From Rhodobiaceae bacterium (GTDB taxonomy: Bacteria; Pseudomonadota; Alphaproteobacteria; Puniceispirillales; Puniceispirillaceae), in assembly GCA_018624035.1 (NCBI GenBank), contig JAAZUU010000015.1, positions 1-32,589 on the forward strand: a stretch of 32,589 nt of DNA, written 5' to 3'. The notes below the pieces were generated by a model. The model was not told the origin of the DNA, did not search any database, and was given only the letters and a program-made list of their open reading frames with translations. Positions 7,803 through 15,976 of this stretch are shown in pieces; positions within the stretch are counted from its first letter, which is position 1; each line of letters begins with the position of its first letter. A program made the translations under genes and the position numbers.

Positions 7803-9579
7803 AGGCCAGCGGCTGGGTGCGCATGTCGGCCGGGTCGATTCCGGCGACGGCCACCGGCGCCTTCATGGCGTCGCGGCGGAACGGCTCGCCAAGCTCCTGG
7901 TTCAGCATCACCTCGATGAAGGTTGTCTTGCCATCCTTCATCTGCGCGTCGATGGCCTTGTTCAGCGCGTCGGTCAGCTCCGGCTGCGAATGCACGACAA
8001 CACCGGTCAGCCCGCAGGCGTTGGCGATGCCGGCATAGGAGACCTGCTCATCAAGCTCGGTGCCGACGAAATTGTCGTCATACCACAGGGTGGTGTTGCG
8101 CTTTTCCGCGCCCCACTGATAGTTGCGGAAGATGATCATGGTGATGGCCGGCCATTCCTCGCGGCCGATCGCCGACATCTCGTTCATCGAGATGCCGAAG
8201 GCGCCGTCGCCGGCGAACCCGACAACCGGCACGTCGCGGCGGCCGATCTTCGCGCCCATGATCGATGGCAGGCCGTAACCGCAGGGGCCGAACAGGCCGG
8301 GGGCCAGATATTTGCGGCCTTCCTCAAAGGTCGGATAGGCGTTGCCGATGGCGCAGTTATTGCCGATATCGGACGAGATGATGGCGTTCTTCGGCAGCGC
8401 GCTCTGGATCGCCCGCCAGGCCATGCGCGGCGACATCTTCTGCGGCTCGCGATTGCGCGCGCGCTCGTTCCAGGTGGTTCCCGGATCGTCATCCTCATGG
8501 TCGATCGAGGTCAGCTCCTGTGCCCAGGCCGACTTGGTCTTCGCGATCATCTCGCGGCGCGCGGTGCGGTCCGTATCGCCGGCATTCGGGGCCAGCCGGT
8601 CAAGCAGGCTGGCGGCCACATGCTTGGCGTCGCCGACAATGCCGACGGTGACCGGCTTGGTCAGGCCGATGCGGTCGGGGTTGATGTCGACCTGGATGAT
8701 CCTGGCGTCGCGCGGCCAGTAATCAATGCCATAGCCGGGCAGCGTCGAGAACGGGTTCAGGCGGGTGCCAAGCGCCAGCACGACATCGGCCTTGGCGATC
8801 AGCTCCATGCCGGCCTTCGAGCCGTTATAGCCGAGCGGGCCGGCGTGAAGCGGGTGCGACCCCGGAAAGGCGTCATTATGCTGGTAGCCGCAGCAGACCG
8901 GCGCGTCGAGACGTTCGGCAAGCTTCATCGATTCGCCGATGGCGCTGCCGATGACAACGCCGGCACCGTTCAGGATCACCGGGAATTTGGCTTCCGACAG
9001 CATCTTCGCCGCCGCGTCGATGGCGTCCTCGCCGCCCGACGGGCGTTCGAACTCGACAATGGCCGGAAGTTCGATATCGATGACCTGTGTCCAGAAATCA
9101 CGCGGCACGTTGATCTGCGCCGGCGCCGAGTTGCGCTTCGCCTGCAGGATCACGCGGTTCAGCGTCTCGGCGATGCGGACCGGGTCGCGGACCTCTTCCT
9201 GATAGGCGACCATGTCCTTGAACAGCGCCATCTGCTCGACCTCCTGGAAACCGCCCTGGCCAATTGTCTTGTTGGCGGCCTGCGGAGTGACAAGAAGCAA
9301 CGGCGTGTGGTTCCAGTAGGCTGTCTTGACCGGAGTCACGAAATTGGTGATTCCCGGCCCGTTCTGCGCCACCATCATCGACATCTGGCCGGTGGCGCGG
9401 GTAAAGCCGTCGGCCATCATGCCGGCGTTGCATTCATGCGCGGCGTCCCAGAAGGTGATACCGGCCTGCGGGAACAGGTCCGAGATCGGCATCATCGCCG
9501 AGCCGATAATGCCGAAAGCATTCTGGATTCCGTGCATTTGCAGGACTTTTACAAAAGCCTCTTCCGTTGTCATTTTCAT
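7798..9579 (-). CDS. xsc: Sulfoacetaldehyde acetyltransferase
   Basis: Thiamine-diphosphate enzyme converting sulfoacetaldehyde plus phosphate to acetyl phosphate plus sulfite, the common desulfonation step for taurine, isethionate and other C2 sulfonates. The 593-residue length is exactly typical. Diagnostic segments include MKMTTEEAFVKVLQMHGI at the start, ThDP-activating E49 in WDAAHECNAGMMADG, TPQAANKTIGQGGFQEVEQM, NVPRDFWTQVIDIELPAIV, and the ThDP/Mg motif GDGAFGISMNEMSA followed by FRNYQWGAEKRNTTLWYDDN. A GAGGGG sequence sits 9 bp before the ATG. None of the usual partners (pta, tauXY, tpa, ise genes) is in the window; the nearest candidate partner is the divergent TauD-like oxygenase. 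Confidence 0.97.
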   Translation of the reverse strand: MKMTTEEAFVKVLQMHGIQNAFGIIGSAMMPISDLFPQAGITFWDAAHECNAGMMADGFTRATGQMSMMVAQNGPGITNFVTPVKTAYWNHTPLLLVTPQAANKTIGQGGFQEVEQMALFKDMVAYQEEVRDPVRIAETLNRVILQAKRNSAPAQINVPRDFWTQVIDIELPAIVEFERPSGGEDAIDAAAKMLSEAKFPVILNGAGVVIGSAIGESMKLAERLDAPVCCGYQHNDAFPGSHPLHAGPLGYNGSKAGMELIAKADVVLALGTRLNPFSTLPGYGIDYWPRDARIIQVDINPDRIGLTKPVTVGIVGDAKHVAASLLDRLAPNAGDTDRTARREMIAKTKSAWAQELTSIDHEDDDPGTTWNERARNREPQKMSPRMAWRAIQSALPKNAIISSDIGNNCAIGNAYPTFEEGRKYLAPGLFGPCGYGLPSIMGAKIGRRDVPVVGFAGDGAFGISMNEMSAIGREEWPAITMIIFRNYQWGAEKRNTTLWYDDNFVGTELDEQVSYAGIANACGLTGVVVHSQPELTDALNKAIDAQMKDGKTTFIEVMLNQELGEPFRRDAMKAPVAVAGIDPADMRTQPLAS

Positions 9580-9623
9580 GATGCGTCACCCCTCATTCGG
9601 TTGTGGTCTTGCTTTTACTCTAC

Positions 9624-9689
9624 GTCCGGTATGTCTGGTCCGGTATGCCTGTCCGTTATGTCTGTCCGTTATGTCTGTCCGGTATGCCT
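9624..9689. repeat. 13-bp tandem repeat between xsc and the TauD-like gene, five copies
   Basis: Units start at 9624 (14 bp, one extra G), 9638, 9651, 9664 and 9677 and alternate between GTCCGGTATGCCT and GTCCGTTATGTCT; the two central units are identical. The array is 45-110 bp upstream of the xsc start, where promoter elements would be expected. Confidence 0.9.
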
Positions 9690-9827
9690 GCCGACACGCC
9701 GTCGCCCGATATCGGTTGGCGCCAGCGTCGTCACCCCTAATCAATCGCAGGCATCTCGATCAAGCATTAGAGCCAGATAGCCGTAAACATAGGTCCAGAT
9801 GCGCATGCTGTCACTGGCACCAAATGT

Positions 9828-9842
9828 CGCCACCCGGTGGCG
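9828..9842. promoter_or_regulatory. Perfect 7-bp dyad, candidate operator of the TauD-like gene
   Basis: CGCCACC and GGTGGCG flank a single C, 117 bp upstream of the dioxygenase start. It is too GC-rich and lacks a T-tract, so a terminator is unlikely; a regulator-binding site is possible. Confidence 0.3.
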
Positions 9843-9958
9843 GCGGTTGCGTCGCTGCCGCCTTCGCGATAGCGTCATTGCGGGGCGGCACCGGTCAGGC
9901 AGGTCGCGCCGGCAATTCCGGTTGGCCCGGTCGGCGTGCAAGGAGTGAGGGGTTTCCC

Positions 9959-10786
9959 TTGAAGGTTACAAGGCTGGCGCCGGCGATGGGCGCCGAAATT
10001 ACCGGCATCAATCTTGCCGCCAGCGATTTCGCCAACAATGTCATCGGCGATCTCAGGGCTGTCTGGCTGGAGCATAAAATGGTCGTGCTCCGCAATCAGA
10101 ATCTGTCCCCGCAACAGCAGCTGGCGTTGGCGCGGGCCTTTGGCGAGCCGGCGATCTATCCGTTCCTCGACGGCGTTGACGGCATTCCCGAACTCACCGC
10201 GGTGCTGAAGCGCGAGCATGAAACGGTCAATTTCGGCGGTGTCTGGCACACCGATACCATCTATCAGGACGAACCGCCGATGGCGACGATGCTGCAGGCC
10301 GTCGAACTGCCGCCGATCGGCGGCGATACGATGTTCGCCAACCAGGAACTTGCCTATGAGCGTCTTTCCGACGGGCTGAAGGAGATGCTTGGCGGGTTGC
10401 GTGTTGTCTGCACCGCCAACAAGGCAAAGGTCGCGGCGACGCGGACCGCGCGGATCGAGGAGGCCGGCAATGGCGCCGATGTCAACGCGCTGGCGGCGGT
10501 CCATCCGGTTGTGCGCACGCATCCCGAAACCGGCCGCAAATCGCTTTATCTCAGCCCCGGCCACGCGACCGCGTTCGAGGGCTGGACCGAGGAGGAAAGC
10601 GCCGGTCTTCTCGCCTTTCTCTTCCAGCACCAGATTGGGCCCGAATTCCAGTGCCGGCTGGGCTGGGGTGTCGGCGACATCGCGATCTGGGACAATCGAA
10701 GCACGCTGCACTATCCGCTGAATGATTATCACGGGCACCGGCGTCTTCTTCACCGAATCACGCTGAAAGGTGACAAACCTGTCTAG
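9959..10786 (+). CDS. TauD/TfdA-family 2-oxoglutarate-dependent dioxygenase
   Basis: Non-haem Fe(II)/2-oxoglutarate oxygenase related to taurine dioxygenase; 275 residues (E. coli TauD 283). The start is TTG 9959, with GAGGGG ending 6 bp before it, and the protein begins LKVTRLAPAMGAEITGINLA as TauD homologues do. Iron ligands are H97 and D99 (VWHTDTIY) and H251 (STLHYPLNDY); the 2-oxoglutarate arginine is R266 (LLHRITLKGDKP). Residues contacting taurine in E. coli TauD (H70, Y73, N95, recalled from memory) align with Y, L and G here, so taurine itself is a doubtful substrate. It is divergent from xsc and followed after 36 bp by a DMT permease. It may release sulfite or an aldehyde from another sulfonate, or act on an unrelated acid. 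Confidence 0.9.
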   Translation: MKVTRLAPAMGAEITGINLAASDFANNVIGDLRAVWLEHKMVVLRNQNLSPQQQLALARAFGEPAIYPFLDGVDGIPELTAVLKREHETVNFGGVWHTDTIYQDEPPMATMLQAVELPPIGGDTMFANQELAYERLSDGLKEMLGGLRVVCTANKAKVAATRTARIEEAGNGADVNALAAVHPVVRTHPETGRKSLYLSPGHATAFEGWTEEESAGLLAFLFQHQIGPEFQCRLGWGVGDIAIWDNRSTLHYPLNDYHGHRRLLHRITLKGDKPV

Positions 10787-10822
10787 CGCGATGGCATGTA
10801 GGGGAAAGAAGGGGATGAACCT

Positions 10823-11728
10823 GTGACCTCGCTGTGGATCTGGGTGACAATCGGGGCGGCGCTGTCGCAGGCCGTTCGCAGCACCTATCAGAAGAAACTG
10901 AAGGCGCCGCTTGGCGATCTCGGGGCCAGCTATGTGAGGTTTTCCTACGCCATCCCCTTTGCCTGGGCCTGGGTCTTCATCTATGGCGGCTGGAGCGGTG
11001 AGCCGCTGCCCGGCCTGAACATCCCGTTCCTGTTATGGACCACCATCGCCGGGCTGACGCAGATCATCTTCACCGTTCTGCTGGTGACGCTGTTCTCGCA
11101 CCGGTCCTTTGCCGCCGGCACCGCCTTTTCGAAGACCGAGGTGATCCAGGCGGCGCTGTTCGAGGCGATAATTCTCGGCCATATCGTCAGCCTCCAGGTC
11201 GGGTTGGCGATCATCATCGGCGTTGTCGCAGTGTTTCTTCTGTCATTGGCCAAAAGCAGCCTGACGCTGCGTAATCTTCTGGCCTCGCTGTTCACCCGCC
11301 AGACGGCGATCGGGCTTGGCAGCGGCGCGTTCCTCGGTTTCTGCACCGTTGCCTACAAGGCGGCAAGCGATTCGCTGGCAAGCGATGACCTGGTGACGCG
11401 GGCCAGCATGACCGCCGGTGTGTCGGTGCTGATCCAGGCGGTGCTGATGGGGCTGTGGATGTGGCGCCGCGCTCCGGACCAGCTGAAGGCAAGCTTTGTA
11501 CATTGGCGCGACAGCAGCATTGTCGGCCTGTCAGGCGCGGTGTCGACGGCCTGCTGGTTCACCGCCTTCTCGCTCTATGCGGTGGCGCCGGTCCGCGCCG
11601 TCGGCCAGATCGAACTTCTTCTGGCGCTTGGAATTTCCTTCTTCTATTTCCGCGAACGGCCATCCGGCAAGGAGTTGTTCGCGATGCTGCTTCTGGCGAT
11701 CTCGATCATCATGGTGCTGCTTGGCTGA
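10823..11728 (+). CDS. DMT-superfamily permease
   Basis: A 301-residue membrane protein with about ten hydrophobic segments and the two-repeat EamA pattern: the first half contains SQAVRSTYQKKL after the first helix, and the last helices end GKELFAMLLLAISIIMVLLG. Start GTG 10823 is preceded by AAGGGGA at a proper distance. It follows the TauD-like gene by 36 bp in the same direction and is probably co-transcribed, so it may import the oxygenase substrate or export a product such as sulfite. The substrate is not recognisable from sequence. Confidence 0.85.
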   Translation: MTSLWIWVTIGAALSQAVRSTYQKKLKAPLGDLGASYVRFSYAIPFAWAWVFIYGGWSGEPLPGLNIPFLLWTTIAGLTQIIFTVLLVTLFSHRSFAAGTAFSKTEVIQAALFEAIILGHIVSLQVGLAIIIGVVAVFLLSLAKSSLTLRNLLASLFTRQTAIGLGSGAFLGFCTVAYKAASDSLASDDLVTRASMTAGVSVLIQAVLMGLWMWRRAPDQLKASFVHWRDSSIVGLSGAVSTACWFTAFSLYAVAPVRAVGQIELLLALGISFFYFRERPSGKELFAMLLLAISIIMVLLG

Positions 11729-11798
11729 CCGGGCCGCGGGAGACATGCCCGCGCTCGCCCTGTGAGTCGGGGTGGCCGCCGGAGCGGCAGGCAGCGTA

Positions 11799-11834
11799 GC
11801 AGTCGTGTTGGCAATCGTGTTGGCAGGCGGGTGC
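11799..11834. repeat. 12-bp tandem repeat upstream of livK, three copies
   Basis: GCAGTCGTGTTG, GCAATCGTGTTG and a diverged third unit lie at 11799, 11811 and 11823, in the 214-bp leader between the DMT permease and livK. Confidence 0.6.
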
Positions 11835-11942
11835 GCGGTGGGAATATTGTCACATGCGGCCAGAATTGATTTGGTGACCGGTGATTCTTTGTTCATAGTG
11901 TCGTCTTAACGATGACTTCAGGATTTTCTCGGAGGAAACCAA

Positions 11943-13151
11943 ATGTTCATGAAGCATGGTATTGTGGCAGGCGTCGCCCTTGCGGTCAGCCTTGCAACGC
12001 CGGCTATGGCAAAGGTCGAGGGTGACACCATCATCCTCGGTTCGTCGATTTCGCTGACAGGTAAATACGCAACCAACGGCCTGCACACGCAGCGTGGTTA
12101 CGACTATGCCGTGAAGGTGATCAACGAGGCTGGCGGCGTGAAGGTTGGTGGCAAGAGCTACAAGCTTGACGTGAAATATTACGATGATGAATCGACCCCG
12201 GCTCGTGGCGCACAGCTTGCCGAGCGTCTGATCCAGCAGGATGGTGTCGAATATATGCTCGGGCCCTACAGCTCGGGCATGACAAAGGCCATCGCGCCGG
12301 TATCGGAAAAGTTCGGTGTGCCGATGGTCGAGGCAGAGGGCGCATCGCGCTCGCTCTTCACCCAGGGGTACAAATATCTGTTCGCTGTCCTTTCGACATC
12401 CGAGCAGTATCTGGCGACAGCGATCGATTTTGCGGCTGAAAAGTCGTCCAATCCCGGTGATGTCCGCATCGCGCTGGCATTCGAGGGCGACCCGTTCTCG
12501 ATGGATGTCCGCGCCGGCGTGATGGACAAGATCAATGAATATGGCATGAAGGTCGTGATTGACGACCAGCTGCCGGCCGATCTGTCCGACATGTCGACCA
12601 CGCTGACCAAGGTGAAGGCGCTGAAGCCTGACGCCCTGATCATCTCCGGTCACTCGAAGGGTGCCGCAACGGCCGCCCGTCAGATCGACGAGATGAAGGT
12701 CAACGTCCCGATGATTGCGCTGACTCACTGCGAGGCGGCGAAAGTCCAGGAAAAGTTCCCGAAGACAGCCAACGGCTTCCTCTGCCCGACACAGTGGGTT
12801 GAAACGCTGTCAAAGTCCGATCCGATGTTCGGCTCGGCGGCTGACTGGAACACCGGCTTCAAGGCTGACAACCCGACCTACACCTCGGTGCCGTACCAGT
12901 CGGCACAGGCATCGGCTGCTGTCTATGTCTTCAAAGAGGCGTTCGAGGCTGCCAACAGCTTTGACAAGGACGCTGTCCGTGACGCCATTTCCAAGGTCGA
13001 GATGGAAACCTTCTATGGCGACATCAAGTTCTCGGAGAACGGCAACAACATCGCCAAGCCGATGTTCATGCGCCAGATCGATGGCAGTGGCCAGTACAAG
13101 CTGGTCGAGAAGGCCGGCGACATGGTGTTCCCGCGGAACGTCGCCTATTAA
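11943..13151 (+). CDS. livK: Branched-chain-type amino-acid ABC transporter, periplasmic binding protein
   Basis: Type I periplasmic binding protein of the HAAT (Liv) family that captures an amino acid or related amide for the LivHMGF channel. The 402-residue precursor has a clear signal peptide, MFMKHGIVAGVALAVSLATP, with cleavage after AMA (residue 23). The mature part shows GDTIILGSSISLTGKYA, YDYAVKVINEAGGVKVGGKS, YKLDVKYYDDESTPARGAQ and GPYSSGMTKAIAPVSEKFGV, typical of the family. A very strong ribosome-binding site (GGAGGAAA) precedes the ATG. The gene ends at a strong intrinsic terminator before the permease genes, so it is probably made in excess over them. The exact ligand cannot be read from the sequence. 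Confidence 0.92.
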   Translation: MFMKHGIVAGVALAVSLATPAMAKVEGDTIILGSSISLTGKYATNGLHTQRGYDYAVKVINEAGGVKVGGKSYKLDVKYYDDESTPARGAQLAERLIQQDGVEYMLGPYSSGMTKAIAPVSEKFGVPMVEAEGASRSLFTQGYKYLFAVLSTSEQYLATAIDFAAEKSSNPGDVRIALAFEGDPFSMDVRAGVMDKINEYGMKVVIDDQLPADLSDMSTTLTKVKALKPDALIISGHSKGAATAARQIDEMKVNVPMIALTHCEAAKVQEKFPKTANGFLCPTQWVETLSKSDPMFGSAADWNTGFKADNPTYTSVPYQSAQASAAVYVFKEAFEAANSFDKDAVRDAISKVEMETFYGDIKFSENGNNIAKPMFMRQIDGSGQYKLVEKAGDMVFPRNVAY

Positions 13152-13172
13152 GGCCATATGACCCTACCTCTC

Positions 13173-13199
13173 GGGGGAAGCGTGTCGCTTCCCCCTTTT
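13173..13199 (+). terminator. Intrinsic terminator/attenuator between livK and livH
   Basis: A perfect 10-bp stem GGGGGAAGCG (13173-13182) / CGCTTCCCCC (13186-13195) with a 3-nt loop is followed by TTTTCTT. It lies 22 bp after the livK stop. Partial read-through would give many binding proteins per membrane complex, as in other Liv systems. Confidence 0.92.
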
Positions 13200-13266
13200 C
13201 TTAATTGGCAAATCTCCTGATCGATTAAAGTCTTTTCGAGTCCGCATCTCTGTCGAGGAAGGGAAC

Positions 13267-14172
13267 ATGTGGGATAATCTACAACTGCTGTTCGTATGGG
13301 CGCCGATCATCAACGTGCAGGTCATTCTTGACGGCATTTTCGTTGGTGCGGTGTTTGCGCTGAGCGCCTACGGTCTCGCGCTTGTCTGGGGTGTGATGAA
13401 CATCAAGAACCTTGCCCAGGGCGATTTTGTGATCATGGGCGGGTACATGGCGCTGGCCCTGCACCAGCTCCATGTTCCGCTTGTGCTGATCCTGCTGATC
13501 GTGATGCCGCTGATGTTCATGTTCGGGTGGGTTATCTATGTGTTGATGATCCGGCGTATCATCGACCAGGACATGTTCGTTTCGTTGCTGGCGACCTTTG
13601 GTCTGTCGCTGCTGCTGCAGCAGGTGATGAACCTGATCTTCGGCCCCGAGGTGCAGACCATCGACATGGAATTGCCTGTCTATGACGCGTTCGACAACAT
13701 GGTCACCGTGCCATCATCGAAACTGATCACCCTCGGCCTTGCCGCGGTCATCGCGACCGGTGTGATCATCTTCATGAAGCGTTCGCGCGCCGGCCAGGCG
13801 ATTCGCGCCACGGCTCAGGACCCGCGCGCCGCCCGCGTGCTGGGCATCGATATTGACCGCGTCTACGCCTTCACCTTCGCCTTCAACGCCGCGCTGTGCG
13901 GTGCGGCGGGCGTTCTGGTGTCGATCATCTGGGTGATACAGCCTTTCTACGGCATTACCTATTCGGTGCGCTCCTTCGCCATCGTGACGGCGGCCGGCCT
14001 CGGCAATCTGCCGGCGGTGATCGGTGCCGGGTTTGGCATCGGGCTGTTCGAGAAATATACCGGCGCGATTCTCGGCACCGCCTATGAGGTTGCCGCGCCT
14101 GTCAGCATCCTTCTGCTGGTCCTGATCTGGCGGCAGATTCAAATGAGACGTAACCGGCAGGTGGTACGATGA
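13267..14172 (+). CDS. livH: Branched-chain-type amino-acid ABC transporter permease LivH
   Basis: Inner-membrane channel subunit, 301 residues with about eight hydrophobic segments. The N-terminal LDGIFVGAVFALSAYGLALV and GVMNIKNLAQGDFVIMGGYM, and the coupling-loop region RAGQAIRATAQDPRAARVLG with GIDIDRVYAFTFAFNAALCG, are hallmarks of LivH. GAGGAAGG precedes the ATG. It starts the livHMGF block after the livK terminator; its stop overlaps the livM ATG (ATGA). Confidence 0.94.
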   Translation: MWDNLQLLFVWAPIINVQVILDGIFVGAVFALSAYGLALVWGVMNIKNLAQGDFVIMGGYMALALHQLHVPLVLILLIVMPLMFMFGWVIYVLMIRRIIDQDMFVSLLATFGLSLLLQQVMNLIFGPEVQTIDMELPVYDAFDNMVTVPSSKLITLGLAAVIATGVIIFMKRSRAGQAIRATAQDPRAARVLGIDIDRVYAFTFAFNAALCGAAGVLVSIIWVIQPFYGITYSVRSFAIVTAAGLGNLPAVIGAGFGIGLFEKYTGAILGTAYEVAAPVSILLLVLIWRQIQMRRNRQVVR

Positions 14173-15230
14173 GCATGACCAGAGACACAAAGGTAACCTA
14201 CGGGCTGCTGGCTCTGTTCGGGATTTTCGGTCCGATCCTGTTCCCGGACTACACGCTGTCAATCGCCTATCTGTGGATGATGGTGCTGATGGCGTCGACC
14301 TGGGACACGCTTGGCGGTCAGATGGGGTACAACTCGCTTGGCAACATCACCTTTTTCGGGGTCGGGATGTATGTCTCGGCGATCGTCCAGGTGTCATTCT
14401 TCTATGAGGGAGGGGTTGCCGAATACACATCGGCGATGGGCTCGATCAAACCGGAATTCACACCGGCTGAATATTTCTGGGGCCTTGGTCTTGGAATCCT
14501 CGCCGCCGGCGTTGTCGGTCTCGTGCTATCGGTGATTTTCAGTTCCTTCATGTTCGGTCTTCGCGGGCCCTATTTCGCCATCGGCTCGCTTGGCCTCGCC
14601 ATCGCCGTGGCCGAGGTCACCATCACCATCGATTATGTCGGCGGGGCATCGGGCATCTCGATGCCGCTGTTCCCGGGTGACATCGAGTTCCGGTCGACCT
14701 TCTTCTACATATTGTGCTTTGTGCTCACGATCATCTCGCATTTCCTGCTTCGCTGGCTGTATTCGACGCAGTTCGGACTGGCCATCAACGCCATCCGCGA
14801 TGATGAGGACAAGGCCGAGGCGATGGGGATTCCGACACTTGCCTACAAGCGCATCGGCTGGGCCATTCCGGCCTTCTTCATGGGCTGCATTGGCGCGGTC
14901 GCGGGCAATATGGCCGGCTTCATCGACAAGGAAGTGGCCTATCCGATCCCGACCTTCGGCATCTTCATGGTGGCGATGGCGCTCCTTGGCGGCAAGGGCA
15001 CCCTGTGGGGGCCGGTTCTGGGCGCGATCATCTTCCATGTAATCAAGGAAGCCACCTGGACCTATCTGCTGAATCTCCAATGGGTCGCGCTGGGACTGAT
15101 CCTGATCATCAATATCGTTTATTTCCAGCAGGGGATCATGGGCTGGTTGCAGACCAAATATCCCGAGCGTTTCGGTATCGTCGTTGACACCTCCACTGTC
15201 ACTGATGCCGATGGGAAGGAGGCCGCCTGA
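14169..15230 (+). CDS. livM: Branched-chain-type amino-acid ABC transporter permease LivM
   Basis: Second channel subunit, 353 residues. Family markers are WDTLGGQMGYNSLGNITFFG near residue 47 (matching the usual NLLGGYAGQ-SLG segment), FGLRGPYFAIGSLGLAIAVAE, and the coupling segment FGLAINAIRDDEDKAEAMGI followed by AGNMAGFIDKE. About nine hydrophobic segments are visible. It overlaps livH by 4 bp and livG by 1 bp, so the block is translationally coupled. Confidence 0.94.
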   Translation: MSMTRDTKVTYGLLALFGIFGPILFPDYTLSIAYLWMMVLMASTWDTLGGQMGYNSLGNITFFGVGMYVSAIVQVSFFYEGGVAEYTSAMGSIKPEFTPAEYFWGLGLGILAAGVVGLVLSVIFSSFMFGLRGPYFAIGSLGLAIAVAEVTITIDYVGGASGISMPLFPGDIEFRSTFFYILCFVLTIISHFLLRWLYSTQFGLAINAIRDDEDKAEAMGIPTLAYKRIGWAIPAFFMGCIGAVAGNMAGFIDKEVAYPIPTFGIFMVAMALLGGKGTLWGPVLGAIIFHVIKEATWTYLLNLQWVALGLILIINIVYFQQGIMGWLQTKYPERFGIVVDTSTVTDADGKEAA

Positions 15231-15976
15231 TGTCGGACCCGATCATTAAAGTCGAGGGTGTCTCGAAATCCTATGGCGGGGTGAAGGCGAATGTCGACAT
15301 CACGATGGGTGTCGAACGCGGATCAATCACTGGCATTATCGGGCCGAATGGCTGTGGCAAGACCACGCTGTTCAACTCGATTGTCGGCTATCATCCGATA
15401 GACAGCGGGTCGATCCAGTTCGACGGTCAGGAAATCTCGCATCTGCTGGTCGGTGATATTGCCCGTCTTGGCATGCTGCGGACGTTCCAGCAGACACGTA
15501 TCTATGGCAAGATGAACTGTGTCGACAACATGCAGATCTCGGTCTCGCATCGCGGGGATTCGAAATTCTCGATGTTCGCCAGCCGGAAAGGCGAGATCAA
15601 GGATCGGGCGGAACATCTGCTGGAATTTGTCGGCCTTTATTCAAAGCGCAACCTGATCTCGGGTGACCTGTCATTCGGCCAGCAGAAGCTTCTTGAATTC
15701 GCCATGGCGCTGATGAACGAGCCAAAGGTACTGCTCCTTGACGAGCCGACGGCCGGTATCAACCCGACGCTGATCAACGGTCTGATCGACCGGCTGCGGC
15801 GCGCCAATGAGGAGCTTGGGATCACCCTGTGCGTGATTGAGCACAATATGCGGGTGATCATGAATCTGGCCTCGCATATCTACTGTCTTGCCAATGGCCG
15901 CATGCTGGCCAACGGCACACCCGAAGAACTGCAGAATGACCAGCGCGTCATCGACGCCTATCTTGGAGGACATTGA
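15230..15976 (+). CDS. livG: Branched-chain-type amino-acid ABC transporter ATPase LivG
   Basis: Cytoplasmic ATP-hydrolysing subunit, 248 residues. Seen in order: Walker A GPNGCGKTT (near residue 38), the LivG-type insert with LGMLRTFQQTRIYGKMNCVD, the ABC signature region LSFGQQKLLEFAMALMNEP, Walker B VLLLDEPTAGINP, and the H-loop CVIEHNMRVIM. The signature has F for the commoner Y in LSYGQQ. It is coupled to livM (TGATG) and to livF (TGATG). Confidence 0.95.
   Translation: MSDPIIKVEGVSKSYGGVKANVDITMGVERGSITGIIGPNGCGKTTLFNSIVGYHPIDSGSIQFDGQEISHLLVGDIARLGMLRTFQQTRIYGKMNCVDNMQISVSHRGDSKFSMFASRKGEIKDRAEHLLEFVGLYSKRNLISGDLSFGQQKLLEFAMALMNEPKVLLLDEPTAGINPTLINGLIDRLRRANEELGITLCVIEHNMRVIMNLASHIYCLANGRMLANGTPEELQNDQRVIDAYLGGH

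Larger units (their letters stand above)
9580..9958. other. 379-bp divergent intergenic region between xsc and the TauD-like gene
   Basis: It carries the 13-bp tandem array (9624-9689), the GC-rich dyad at 9828-9842 and the ribosome-binding site of the dioxygenase. It must contain both divergent promoters, but I see no convincing -35/-10 pair. A minus-strand frame in its right half encodes a short non-low-complexity stretch (SDSMRIWTYVYGYLALML) that could be a gene remnant; I cannot support it further. Confidence 0.5.

Noticed and set aside
9624-9689. CRISPR array
   Set aside because: The units are 13 bp, directly adjacent with no spacers, and there are no cas genes.
7990-9780. 596-codon plus-strand open frame antisense to xsc
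   Set aside because: It mirrors the xsc gene, is rich in Arg, Asp, Gly and Ala, and has no domain; high GC content suppresses stops in the antisense frame of real genes.
9741-9941. Minus-strand frame with SDSMRIWTYVYGYLALML as a gene fragment
   Set aside because: A short stretch looks protein-like, but the remainder is arginine-rich filler and I can recognise no family.
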